Source: Psychroflexus sediminis (lineage in GTDB: Bacteria; Bacteroidota; Bacteroidia; Flavobacteriales; Flavobacteriaceae). Taken from it: a stretch of 64,000 nucleotides of DNA. The position numbers were made by a program, and so were the translations under genes. Positions 36,311-45,525 of the stretch are shown here, in pieces. The DNA lies in assembly GCF_900099815.1 (NCBI RefSeq), contig NZ_FNCW01000006.1, forward strand, positions 124,001 through 188,000. Direction: 5' to 3'. A model generated the notes under the pieces. It had not been told where the DNA came from. It was given only the letters and a program-made list of their open reading frames with translations, and did not search any database. Positions within the stretch are counted from its first letter, which is position 1. Every line of letters starts with the position of its first letter.

Positions 36311-36952
36311 ATGCAAAATATATTAGTGATTGGAGCAAATGGAAAAACGGGAAGAATTATTTCTAAAATCCTGAGAGACTCTTCAGGTTTTAAACCCTTT
36401 GCCATGATAAGAAAAGAAATTCAAAAGCCTTATTTTGAAAATCTAGGTATAGAAACAAGAATAGGAGATTTAGAGGAAGATTTTTCCGACGCTTTTAAAG
36501 GTATGGATAAAGTCATTTTCGCTGCTGGTTCCGGTGGTGAAACCAGCGATAAAAAAACTACAGAGGTAGACCAAAAAGGGGCTATTAGGGCCATAGAATT
36601 AGCTGAAGCTCACAAGCTTCAAAAGTTTGTCATGTTAAGTTCTATGGGGACAGATGCTCCAAGTCGAGTTGATGGCCTTGAACATTATTTAAGAGCAAAA
36701 AAAGCTGCTGACGATTTCCTAAGAGAATCCAAATTGGTTTATACTATTGTTCAGCCAGGTGGACTCACAGAAAAGCAAGGTAATGAACGCGTCGAAATTG
36801 CCAAACATCTAAATAAGCAGGGGCAAATTCCTAGAGAAGATGTTGCGAAAGCTCTGGTTTATGCCCTGGAACTCGAACGCACTAAAAATACTTCTTTTGA
36901 AATGATTTCCGGAGATAAGGACCTCAAAGGACAAATGAAAAATTATAGATAA
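36311..36952 (+). CDS. Atypical SDR / NAD(P)-binding oxidoreductase (YwnB-like)
   Basis: 213 aa. The Rossmann fold opens with ILVIGANGKTGRIISKIL (GxxGxxG). It is followed by the second strand FAMIRKEIQKPYF, VIFAAGSGGETSDKKTTEVDQKGAIRAIELA, MLSSMGTDAP in the SDR active-site position without a canonical YxxxK, and YTIVQPGGLTEKQG. Atypical SDR proteins of this size often bind NADP without clear dehydrogenase activity. It ends at a strong terminator just before the methyltransferase start. Divergent from the DJ-1/PfpI gene; both may be stress-responsive, which is only suggestive. Confidence 0.85.
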   Translation: MQNILVIGANGKTGRIISKILRDSSGFKPFAMIRKEIQKPYFENLGIETRIGDLEEDFSDAFKGMDKVIFAAGSGGETSDKKTTEVDQKGAIRAIELAEAHKLQKFVMLSSMGTDAPSRVDGLEHYLRAKKAADDFLRESKLVYTIVQPGGLTEKQGNERVEIAKHLNKQGQIPREDVAKALVYALELERTKNTSFEMISGDKDLKGQMKNYR

Positions 36953-36961
36953 ATTTAATCT

Positions 36962-36988
36962 ACCCGAAGTTTAAGCTTCGGGTTTTTT
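36962..36988 (+). terminator. Intrinsic terminator abutting the next start codon
   Basis: A perfect 8-bp stem ACCCGAAG (36962-36969) / CTTCGGGT (36976-36983), 6-nt loop, six T to 36988. The methyltransferase ATG is at 36992, only three bases later. Confidence 0.85.
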
Positions 36989-36991
36989 ATT

Positions 36992-37594
36992 ATGAAAGAA
37001 TTTTGGAACGAAAGATTTTCTAAAGATGAATTTATTTATGGAAAAAAGCCCAATTCCTTTTTAAAATCTGAAATAGATAAAATCAGCAAAAGAGGTATTG
37101 CTCTATTCCCTTTAGAGGGTGAAGGCAGAAATGCCTGCTATGCTGCTAAACAAGGATGGGAAGTAGAAGCTTTTGACTTCTCTGAAGCTGGAAAAAACAA
37201 GGCTATGAGCTTGTGTAATTCTCAAGACGTATCAATTTCCTACGACATTAATAAAGCTGAAGATTTTAAATTTGAAGAAAACAAATATGATCTTATTGCT
37301 CTTATTTATGCACATCTAAATCCGGAACTCAGGAAAAAATTTCATAAAAATGTATTCAAATCCTTAAAACCGGAAGGTAAAGTTATTGTGGAAGCATTTC
37401 ATCCCAATCAACTTACAGGTGACTACAAGTCTGGTGGACCAAAAAATAGGGAAATGCTTTACTCCTTAGACATGCTTGAGAAGGATTTCCGAGACTTAGC
37501 AGAGAGTCAGGGTGAAGAACTGGAGATAGATTTAAATGAAGGTCAATTTCACAGGGGCAAAGGTTTTATAACTCGGTTCACGGGCGTTAAATAA
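36992..37594 (+). CDS. Class I SAM-dependent methyltransferase (TehB/TPMT-like)
   Basis: 200 aa. N-terminal FWNERFSKDEFIYGKKPNSFL is the pattern of small TehB/thiopurine-type methyltransferases. Motif I is the variant LFPLEGEGRNACYAAKQGWEVEAFDFS (about 39-65), followed by NKYDLIALIYAHL (motif IV region) and KPEGKVIVEAFHPNQL (about 127-142). Substrate unknown; relatives detoxify tellurite, selenium or thiol compounds. The start codon lies immediately after a terminator hairpin, leaving no room for a leader, so it may depend on read-through from the SDR gene. Confidence 0.85.
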   Translation: MKEFWNERFSKDEFIYGKKPNSFLKSEIDKISKRGIALFPLEGEGRNACYAAKQGWEVEAFDFSEAGKNKAMSLCNSQDVSISYDINKAEDFKFEENKYDLIALIYAHLNPELRKKFHKNVFKSLKPEGKVIVEAFHPNQLTGDYKSGGPKNREMLYSLDMLEKDFRDLAESQGEELEIDLNEGQFHRGKGFITRFTGVK

Positions 37595-37667
37595 ACAGCT
37601 AAATTATAGTTTATCACTGTCTTTTCAAGTTAATAATAGTAATTTCGATTCCTAAAGAATATTACTT

Positions 37668-38183
37668 ATGCCAAATGTTTACCTTTTAACGATTTCGATT
37701 TTAATTTCGATAAGTTGTCTAAGTCAAGATAAAAAAATACCAAGATTTGATTTTGATAATTATGAGTTCCCTAAAGCAATTATAGTTCAGGTCGAAAATA
37801 AAAACAAAGCAAAGCTTAAGCAAAATATTCAAAACTGGCTTTCAGTTCACTACTCAAAATCTACATTATTAGAATGTCAATATTTAGAGGATACGTTTAT
37901 TATAAAAGCAAAAGTGGACCAGTTGATAGAGGTGAAAAATTTGACATCCGAAGTAAGGTATAACCTTAGAATTTCCCTTAGAGATAGTAAGTACAGGCTA
38001 GAAATCACCTCCTTAAGGTATAAATATTATACAGAATATAGACCAATATCCAACATCAACCTCATCATGGATGAGGTTATTAAAAAAGATTTGGATGAAA
38101 GCCGTTCTATCTTATCTTCTTTTTTTAATAACTTAAACTTAGAGTTATACGAATCTGTTACACGCGATTCTAGTGATTGGTGA
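37668..38183 (+). CDS. Exported protein, possible DUF4468 (TBP-like fold)
   Basis: 171 aa with a signal peptide or lipoprotein-like start (MPNVYLLTISILISISCLSQ). The mature part alternates strands and helices (KAIIVQVENKNKAKLKQNIQNWLSVHY; TFIIKAKVDQLIEV; VRYNLRISLRDSKYRLEITSLRY), resembling the DUF4468 group of small exported Bacteroidetes proteins. A confident family call would need a profile search. No function is known. It follows the methyltransferase by 73 bp and has no recognised partner. Confidence 0.55.
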   Translation: MPNVYLLTISILISISCLSQDKKIPRFDFDNYEFPKAIIVQVENKNKAKLKQNIQNWLSVHYSKSTLLECQYLEDTFIIKAKVDQLIEVKNLTSEVRYNLRISLRDSKYRLEITSLRYKYYTEYRPISNINLIMDEVIKKDLDESRSILSSFFNNLNLELYESVTRDSSDW

Positions 38184-38493
38184 AGAACAAACTCAAAAGT
38201 TATTAATGTTTTATTGAATTAATGATGCAAACATTCAAATAATCTACTATTATTGCTTTAAATATAAGTAGATTGCTCTTCAGGGTTTTCTCCATAAAAA
38301 ACTGGCAGACAAATATTTACAGCGTTTTCAAAAGCTCATAATCCCTATTTCTTTTTCTTTTTCATTATTATTGCTTTTATATCTTAATTATTGTTACTAA
38401 TATTGTAATACTAGTTCTACAAACAAAATTTCATTAGCCAGAATTGTCGCTTTGAATTTAGCTCTTGTAGACATTGTAATAAAATATTAGCTA
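38184..38493. other. 310-bp region upstream of the giant adhesin gene
   Basis: AT-rich non-coding. It holds an 8-bp inverted repeat AATCTACT (38241-38248) / AGTAGATT (38267-38274) with an 18-nt loop and no T-run. It also holds a 12-bp direct repeat TATTATTGCTTT at 38248-38259 and 38366-38377, and TCGCTTTG at 38447-38454 (seven of eight to the -7 consensus), 39 nt before the adhesin ATG. These may regulate the adhesin/sprF operon; nothing else seen. Confidence 0.4.
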
Positions 38494-41400
38494 ATGAAAA
38501 CAAAACTACTCCCTACATTTTTTACTGGATGTCTACTTATAGCTGGTTTTGTTTCAATAAACCCTGCTAAAAAAGTCGTGAATTCTATTGATGAATATGC
38601 TTTTTTGGATACAAAAAAAGAGGCTGTTGAAAAACCTACTCAGCAGATCAAAGCTGTAAATTCTTTTTTTGAAATTTTCACCGACCAGACTTCAACTGCT
38701 TTTAATACCCCGGATTTAGAGATGAATAACGTCTTAGGAGCTGGTGGATACAATATCGAAGTTCAAAATGGTATTAAAACCTTTTTAAGGTGTACAAATG
38801 ATATATCATTCAACGGAACATTCGATTTTTTTGATCCAGAAGAATCATCTTATCCAGCTGGAACAACTTATTTTATAGACTGGGGGGATGGAAGTACCAG
38901 CAATCAGGTTGAATCTCACACTTATAGCTCTGGTTTATATACTCTTTCTTACACGGTTAAACTACCTGATGGAACCAAAAACACAAACGAATTTAGAGTT
39001 TTTGTAGGCATACAGCCGCCCGTGGTTTATGTTCAACTAACAGAAAGCGAAAATTGTTTGCCTGATGAATATGAATATACTGTTACTGTAAGTAATAATA
39101 CTCCTGGTACAACTTATACAATTTCAATTAATGATGGTTCTCCAGATATAGTTTTAAATTCTTCGGATTATCCCATTGGAACCGGATTCTCTGAAACTTT
39201 CACGCATGTCTTTTTGGATACTTCTTGTGACAGCACTTCAACTATAAATGGTACGCCATATGAAAATTCTTTTTCAATAACTGTTAATGCCTCAAACCCC
39301 TGTTCTGCCCAGGGAAATTTTGTTTCCGTTGGTCCGATAAGAGTTTCTGAACCAACAAAAGCAGATTTTATACTTCCATCAGAAATAGCCTGTGTGAATT
39401 CTTTAGTCGATTTTACAGATATTTCAGAAGGAGGAACTAATACTTCTTCTTCTGGCTGTGATGAGGATTACAGCAGATATTGGGAAATTTCTCCAGTTGG
39501 AGGATCTACAATTTCTACAGGTCAACTAGGTAGCGACAATGGAACTGATGACAGGTTTTCTTGGACTGACGGGTCTGAAGTTTTAGGAGTTATATTTGAT
39601 ACACCTGGATATTATGATATTACGTTAGTGACAAGAAATAATTGTGGTGAGACTTTTAAGACTCAGACAATATGTATCATACCAGAAGTTATATCTGAGT
39701 TCACAGTAAGCGAAGACGAAGCTTGTTTTGAAGACGATCAAATTGTATCTACCACAAATACTTCTCAGGCCTCCGGTTGTGATATAGAGCCAACATACGA
39801 ATGGAAAGTAGAAAGAGAAAACCCAGACTGCCCGCAAGATGGTCCACCTATTGATCCAAGTTGGGAATTTGTAAATGGAACCGGTCCTGAAGATGAAGAG
39901 CCTGAATTTAGATTTTTAGCTCCGGGGATCTACACTATTCGTCTGGAAGTTTTCGTTCAGGATATTTTGCCTGGGGAAAAATGTCGAGATGATGTTTTTG
40001 AAAGAGTGATTACAATTAAAGATAGACCCAGGGCTGATTTGGAAGATCTTAGTGTTTGTCAAGACGAAGCATTCACAATAGACCCTAAAGTATACGACTG
40101 CTACTCTACTGATGGGACAACTTATTCTTGGGATTTTGGAGCATCTCCTCCTGCATCTATATCAAGTTCTACAGATCCAAATCCTTCTATTTCCTATACT
40201 ACTCCGGGTAATTATACCTATGATTTAACCATAACTAACGAATGTGGTTCCAATACTTACACTGGTAACATAGAAGTCTTGGTCCCTGCAGATGTTCAGG
40301 CAAACGGACCAACAGAAATTTGTGTTGATGGAAGTATTCAACTCAATGGAACCATTTCTGGAGGTACTGGAAATTGGGAATGGAAAGCAAACGTTAAAGG
40401 AGGAACATTTTCTCCAGATGCTCAGGACTTGAACCCCGTTTACACTCCACCTGCTGGATATACAGGAGGCATCACCTTTACATTAGAGTCAGACAATTCT
40501 GGCACGTTGTGCTCTGAGCAAAAAGATGATCATTATGTAGAAGTTTTAGAAGCACCTGAAGTTGACGCAGGAAATTATGAACCACTTTGTATTGATGATA
40601 CAATTTCTTTGAATGGCAGCTTTGGAGGTTCTGCCTCAAGCATTACCTGGACGTCTTCAGACGGAGGAAGCTTTTCAAACCCGGCAGATCCCAATTCAAC
40701 TTTTACTCCTCCACCTGGCTTTGTAGGCACTTTAACTCTTACTATAACCACAGACGATCCTGCGGGTTCATGTACTGAAACTTCAGATTCTGTGGATTTA
40801 GAAGTGCTTCCTTTAGGTCAAGTAGAACCAATACCAGATCTAGAGGTTTGCAACACAGAAGAGGTTTCTGAAATTGTTTTTAGTTCGCCAAATACCTCAA
40901 ATACAACAGATTTTGAATGGGTAATCGATGAAAATATTGGTTTGAATCCTCAGAGTGGAACAGGTAATATACCAAGTTTCACTGCTGAAAATTTAACTGA
41001 AAATCCTATCGTTGCTACAGTCACTGTAAGACCGATTATAAATTCTGGTAACACAAATTGTGAAGGAACTCCAGAAACATTTACGATTACAGTAAATCCT
41101 GCTCCTCTCCTCTTAGACACCACTATTGATTTATGTAATGGTGACCCTTTAAATCATATTCCAAATTCTTCTGGCGGTAATTTTATTCCAACAGGAACCA
41201 CCTATATCTGGGATGCTCCAGTAAGCAGTCCATCGGGTGCCGTAACTGGAGGTTCTGCAGAAAGCACTCCCCAAACCAGTATTTCTCAATCTATCGAAAA
41301 CTCAACCACAGAAGCGGCAAGTATAGTTTATACTGTTACTCCTGTTTTAGGCGGTTGTAAAGGAGCACCTTTCACCCTAACCGTAAATTTCCCTGAAGAA

Positions 41401-44400
41401 CCTATCATACAGGATATCAATAGAGAAGTATGTAGTGGCGAAGCATTTTCAGTTGAACCAGACGAAAATTTAAGCGGCAATCAAATTCCTGCAGGAACTC
41501 AATACACCTGGGGATTACCAACCATAAATCCCGCTGGATCACTTACAGGAGCCACTGCTGAAACTAGCCCGGTTAAAACCGGAGATCAGCAACTCATAAA
41601 TACAACCAGCTCAACTTCAACAGCTGTATATACTGTCATTCCTGTGGTGAATGGTTGCCAAGGTGATGCTTTTACAGTTACTGTAAATGTGAAGCCAGAA
41701 CCAGTTATTGATGATTTCAATCGTATTATTTGTAGTGATGACACTTTTAGGGTTTCACCAAAAGATATTTTACCAAATAGAGTTCCAACTGGCACCCAAT
41801 ATACCTGGGAAACTCCTACAGTTTCTCAACCTGGAGCAATTTCAGGATATACACTAGCTACAATGCCTGAGGAAGAAATTGTACAAACACTTGTGAACAC
41901 TAGCAGTGAAGATGTCATGGTGACTTATGAAGTTTTCCCTGTATGTGATGGCTGTGCAGGAGATCCATTTATAATTGAAGTCCTTGTTGAACCCAAAGTC
42001 TTTATTGAAGATACCACGGAGAATATTTGTAGTGACGGGACTTTTACAGTAGAACCAAAGAATGTTGGAAATAACATAATTCCTTTGAATACTACTTACA
42101 CCTGGAGTGAGCCGGTAAGCAACCCGCCCGGAGCAATTACAGGGGGGTCTGCAGAAACCACGCCTCAAACCGAGATTAGCCAAAACCTGACTAATACATC
42201 AGAGAATATAGCCACCCTCACTTATACCGTCACCCCACAATCCGAGAATTGCGCAGGTGAACCATTCATTATTGAAATTGTAGTGGAAAGTTCTGGTAAG
42301 ATTAAAGAACAACCTTTAGCTTTTCAATCCCTATGTGAAGGAGGACAAATTTCTCCTTTAGGAGTTGAGCTGGAAAGTGGCGAATCTACTTCTACCACCT
42401 ACCAGTGGTTCACTAATACAAGCTCAACAAATACAGGAGGCACTGCAATTCCCGGAGCCACAGAGGCAACTTATCTTCCTCCAGCATTCGATGTTCCAGG
42501 TACTTACTATTATTATGTTGTCGTCAGTCCAGAAGGCGACCAGTGTGGAGATGTCATAAGCCAGGTTTCTGAAGTTGAAGTTTTAGAAGATCCTGGGATA
42601 GATGTACAGCAATTAAATAACCAGGATTTATGTGTTGATGCTTTCGCCGATGAGTTGAGTGTGGAAGTCTCAGGGGGCTTAGGCCAGTTTAATTACCAAT
42701 GGTTCGTTAATGATACCGCAGACACAACAACAGGTACTGCAATCCCTAATGAAACCAGTTCAAACTTCACACCACCAACAGATGCAGTGGGAACTTTTTA
42801 TTATTATGTAAGCATAACTCAAAATACTCCTGGATGTGAAACTGTGAGCGATCCTGCAAGGATTAGAATTGAACCTCAGCCTCTTATCAATCAACATCCT
42901 CAGTCGGAAAAACTTTGCCTGGATGCAACACCAAATCTACTTTCGGTCAATGTCAATTTCAGTTTAGGAAATCCTTCGTATCAATGGTTTGAAAATGATG
43001 ACCAAAGCAATCTGGGAGGGACGGCATTAACGGGAGAAACCCAATCCACTTTCTTACCTCCTGCTGATGTTGCTGGTGAATACTTTTATTATGTGGTCGT
43101 TAGTTTTGATAATTCTACCTGTGGTCCATTAGTCTCTGATCCTGCGACTATTTCTGTGGTTCCTTTTGCAGAAATTAATCCAATAGAAGATTTAGAAGTA
43201 TGTCACGGGGATGAGGTAGATGTAGCCAATTTTTCGACTACCAATCCAACAATGATTACCACCTTCAACTGGACCAATTCCAATGCTGAAATAGGTCTAG
43301 CAGCAAGTGGAAGCGGAAACCTTCCAACTTTCACTGCTACGAATACCACTGGTGTAACTCAAACCGCCATTATCACAGTTACTTCTCAAAGCATTTTCGA
43401 TGGTGATCCCTGCGGGCAAAATACTACAGAATTTGAGATTACTGTTCCATCAGAAGTTGTTGATAATGCTGTAATTTCAGATTTCAATGGCAACCAAACC
43501 AGTTGTTTTGACGCTAATGATGGGAGTATACAGATAAGTCCGTCAGGAGGAATTTCAAGATCAAATAATCAGCCTTATTTATTCAGCTGGACGGGGCCCA
43601 ATGGTTTTAGTTCTAATCAAGAAGATATTTTCAATTTAAAACAAGGGACCTATAACTTAGAAATCACTGATGGATTTGGTTGTATATACGACTTTACTTA
43701 TGAAATTGAAGCACCCGAAGAACTTATTGTGACTGAAGATGCTGTCTTAAATTTACAATGCCATGGAGACTTTACTGGCAAGATTCTTATTTCCCCTTCC
43801 GGCGGGACAGGAAGTTATTCCTATTTATGGCTGAAAAACGGCATGCTTATATCCACCACTCAAGATCTCGAAAATATCGGTGCTGGTTATTATACTGTCA
43901 TCATAACAGATCAAAATAATTGTACAGTAATTGAAGATTTTGAAGTTACTGAACCTTCCCCTATACGGATTGAAATTTTAGAAAAAACAGCATTGGTTTG
44001 CACCGACCTGATCAGTATTCCAAAAAACGCCAACTCCAAAGCTAAAGTCGATGAATTCAATGGGTTTATCAATATCGATGTTCAAGGAGGAACACCTCTT
44101 CAAACTGGAGCAAATGAATTTAAATATCAATATGAATGGAGAAATGCTGTAGACCAAATCATTTCAACAGAAAAGAATTTAACTGGCGTAGGACCAGGGC
44201 TCTATAAAGTAAATGTATATGATAACCTAACCTGTTTAGCATCAAAAGAGGTTGAATTGATTATGCCCGATCCCATAGATATTACAATCGACTCGAAAGA
44301 TGAAACTTGTGCATTTAACGAGGATGGTTTTATTTCTCTGGATATTGAGGGAGGAACGACACCATACAACATCGTATGGAATCATGGTGAAACCGGCCCT

Positions 44401-45525
44401 ACACTTACAAACCTGGCTCCAGGCACTTACACAGCCAATATTTCTGATAAGTATAACTGTGACGAAGTTGTAAGTGTTGAAATTAAAGGAGTAAATGCTT
44501 TAGACCTGGCTTTTAGTTCTGAGAATATTAGTTGTTATAATGCTGCCGACGGTTTTGTAAGTGTGGAGGTTGATGGAGGCCGGAAATTAGACAATGGTTC
44601 TTATGATTATCAATGGACTGGTCCTAATGGGTTTACAAGTACAGAACCAATTTTAAATAATCTTGATGCTGGAACATATTCTCTAATAGTTTCAGATGCT
44701 AGCAACTGTTCTGTCGATTTAGATCTTGTTATTGAAGAACCTCTACCCCTTGATATTAGGTTTCAAACGACCCAAGCCAATTGCTTTGGTATTGATGATG
44801 GTACAATAAGTCTTTTTGTAGAAGGTGGAACTCCACCCTATACTTCGAATTTTGGCCCTGGAGACTCTACATTCCTTTTTGAAGGTCTAGAACCAGGCGT
44901 ATATGATATAGAAGTCATGGATAGTAATGGCTGTATGAAAGTCTTGGAAATTGAAATTAAACAAGATTATATTAATGAAATAGCAGCTCCTGTTGGAGAG
45001 TCTGTTCAAGATTTTTGCATAGAGGATCAACCGTCCTTGAGAGATATCAATGTCAGTGGTATGGACATCAAATGGTATTTATCTCCTACCGATGATGAAA
45101 CTCTTCCGGAAAATTATCTGATAACAGAGAATACAGTTTTGTATGCCAGAAATTACGATGAAAACTTGAATTGTCTGAGCAGTGAAACCCTCATAGTACA
45201 GGTCAATATCATCGAAGGTATAATTGACGTCAACAATTTTATAACATTAAATGGAAATAATTTAAATGAAAAATTGAATGTTATAAATATTGAATTATTC
45301 CCTGAAAATGAGATGAAAATATATAATCGATATGGTAAGTTAGTTTGGGAAACTACTGGTTATAACAATACGAATAATGCCTTCAGAGGGGCATCAAATG
45401 TAGGTGGAACAATCAATCAATCCAACTTTTTACCAACCGGCACCTACTTCTATATTTTGAACTACAGATCACCCTGTAAGAATGATACAAAAAAAGGTTT
45501 TGTACAAATTGATAATAATATTTAA
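38494..45525 (+). CDS. Giant T9SS-secreted SprB-like adhesin with PKD, Ig-like and SprB repeats, 2343 aa
   Basis: Signal peptide at the N-terminus (about 1-25). Order: PKD domains from about residue 100 (DWGDGSTSNQVESHTYS) to about 770; a CNTEE-type unit (773-869); four tandem modules of about 98 residues (870-1266) with the shared core PxGTxYTW; three Ig-like repeats (about 1267-1558) with the core QWFxN...YYYYVVVS; a second unit like that at 773 (about 1559-1655, EVCHGDEV); about six SprB repeats (about 1656-2158; CFDANDGSIQISPSGG, LKQGTYNLEITDGFGC); and a gliding-motility-type C-terminal domain (NRYGKLVWETTGYN ... LPTGTYFYILNYRS). The last is the T9SS type B sorting signal, so the protein is exported to the surface and probably moved or anchored for gliding or adhesion. 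It overlaps sprF by one base. Confidence 0.9.
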   Translation: MKTKLLPTFFTGCLLIAGFVSINPAKKVVNSIDEYAFLDTKKEAVEKPTQQIKAVNSFFEIFTDQTSTAFNTPDLEMNNVLGAGGYNIEVQNGIKTFLRCTNDISFNGTFDFFDPEESSYPAGTTYFIDWGDGSTSNQVESHTYSSGLYTLSYTVKLPDGTKNTNEFRVFVGIQPPVVYVQLTESENCLPDEYEYTVTVSNNTPGTTYTISINDGSPDIVLNSSDYPIGTGFSETFTHVFLDTSCDSTSTINGTPYENSFSITVNASNPCSAQGNFVSVGPIRVSEPTKADFILPSEIACVNSLVDFTDISEGGTNTSSSGCDEDYSRYWEISPVGGSTISTGQLGSDNGTDDRFSWTDGSEVLGVIFDTPGYYDITLVTRNNCGETFKTQTICIIPEVISEFTVSEDEACFEDDQIVSTTNTSQASGCDIEPTYEWKVERENPDCPQDGPPIDPSWEFVNGTGPEDEEPEFRFLAPGIYTIRLEVFVQDILPGEKCRDDVFERVITIKDRPRADLEDLSVCQDEAFTIDPKVYDCYSTDGTTYSWDFGASPPASISSSTDPNPSISYTTPGNYTYDLTITNECGSNTYTGNIEVLVPADVQANGPTEICVDGSIQLNGTISGGTGNWEWKANVKGGTFSPDAQDLNPVYTPPAGYTGGITFTLESDNSGTLCSEQKDDHYVEVLEAPEVDAGNYEPLCIDDTISLNGSFGGSASSITWTSSDGGSFSNPADPNSTFTPPPGFVGTLTLTITTDDPAGSCTETSDSVDLEVLPLGQVEPIPDLEVCNTEEVSEIVFSSPNTSNTTDFEWVIDENIGLNPQSGTGNIPSFTAENLTENPIVATVTVRPIINSGNTNCEGTPETFTITVNPAPLLLDTTIDLCNGDPLNHIPNSSGGNFIPTGTTYIWDAPVSSPSGAVTGGSAESTPQTSISQSIENSTTEAASIVYTVTPVLGGCKGAPFTLTVNFPEEPIIQDINREVCSGEAFSVEPDENLSGNQIPAGTQYTWGLPTINPAGSLTGATAETSPVKTGDQQLINTTSSTSTAVYTVIPVVNGCQGDAFTVTVNVKPEPVIDDFNRIICSDDTFRVSPKDILPNRVPTGTQYTWETPTVSQPGAISGYTLATMPEEEIVQTLVNTSSEDVMVTYEVFPVCDGCAGDPFIIEVLVEPKVFIEDTTENICSDGTFTVEPKNVGNNIIPLNTTYTWSEPVSNPPGAITGGSAETTPQTEISQNLTNTSENIATLTYTVTPQSENCAGEPFIIEIVVESSGKIKEQPLAFQSLCEGGQISPLGVELESGESTSTTYQWFTNTSSTNTGGTAIPGATEATYLPPAFDVPGTYYYYVVVSPEGDQCGDVISQVSEVEVLEDPGIDVQQLNNQDLCVDAFADELSVEVSGGLGQFNYQWFVNDTADTTTGTAIPNETSSNFTPPTDAVGTFYYYVSITQNTPGCETVSDPARIRIEPQPLINQHPQSEKLCLDATPNLLSVNVNFSLGNPSYQWFENDDQSNLGGTALTGETQSTFLPPADVAGEYFYYVVVSFDNSTCGPLVSDPATISVVPFAEINPIEDLEVCHGDEVDVANFSTTNPTMITTFNWTNSNAEIGLAASGSGNLPTFTATNTTGVTQTAIITVTSQSIFDGDPCGQNTTEFEITVPSEVVDNAVISDFNGNQTSCFDANDGSIQISPSGGISRSNNQPYLFSWTGPNGFSSNQEDIFNLKQGTYNLEITDGFGCIYDFTYEIEAPEELIVTEDAVLNLQCHGDFTGKILISPSGGTGSYSYLWLKNGMLISTTQDLENIGAGYYTVIITDQNNCTVIEDFEVTEPSPIRIEILEKTALVCTDLISIPKNANSKAKVDEFNGFINIDVQGGTPLQTGANEFKYQYEWRNAVDQIISTEKNLTGVGPGLYKVNVYDNLTCLASKEVELIMPDPIDITIDSKDETCAFNEDGFISLDIEGGTTPYNIVWNHGETGPTLTNLAPGTYTANISDKYNCDEVVSVEIKGVNALDLAFSSENISCYNAADGFVSVEVDGGRKLDNGSYDYQWTGPNGFTSTEPILNNLDAGTYSLIVSDASNCSVDLDLVIEEPLPLDIRFQTTQANCFGIDDGTISLFVEGGTPPYTSNFGPGDSTFLFEGLEPGVYDIEVMDSNGCMKVLEIEIKQDYINEIAAPVGESVQDFCIEDQPSLRDINVSGMDIKWYLSPTDDETLPENYLITENTVLYARNYDENLNCLSSETLIVQVNIIEGIIDVNNFITLNGNNLNEKLNVINIELFPENEMKIYNRYGKLVWETTGYNNTNNAFRGASNVGGTINQSNFLPTGTYFYILNYRSPCKNDTKKGFVQIDNNI
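41101..42294 (+). repeat. Four tandem ~98-residue modules (about 297 bp each) in the adhesin
   Basis: Module starts at about 41101, 41392, 41692 and 41989. Shared core: a CxxD/CSG box, PxGTxYTW, PxxAExxP, N-T-S, YTVxP and GCxGxPF. The copies are diverged in sequence but constant in length, so they arose by tandem duplication. Confidence 0.85.
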
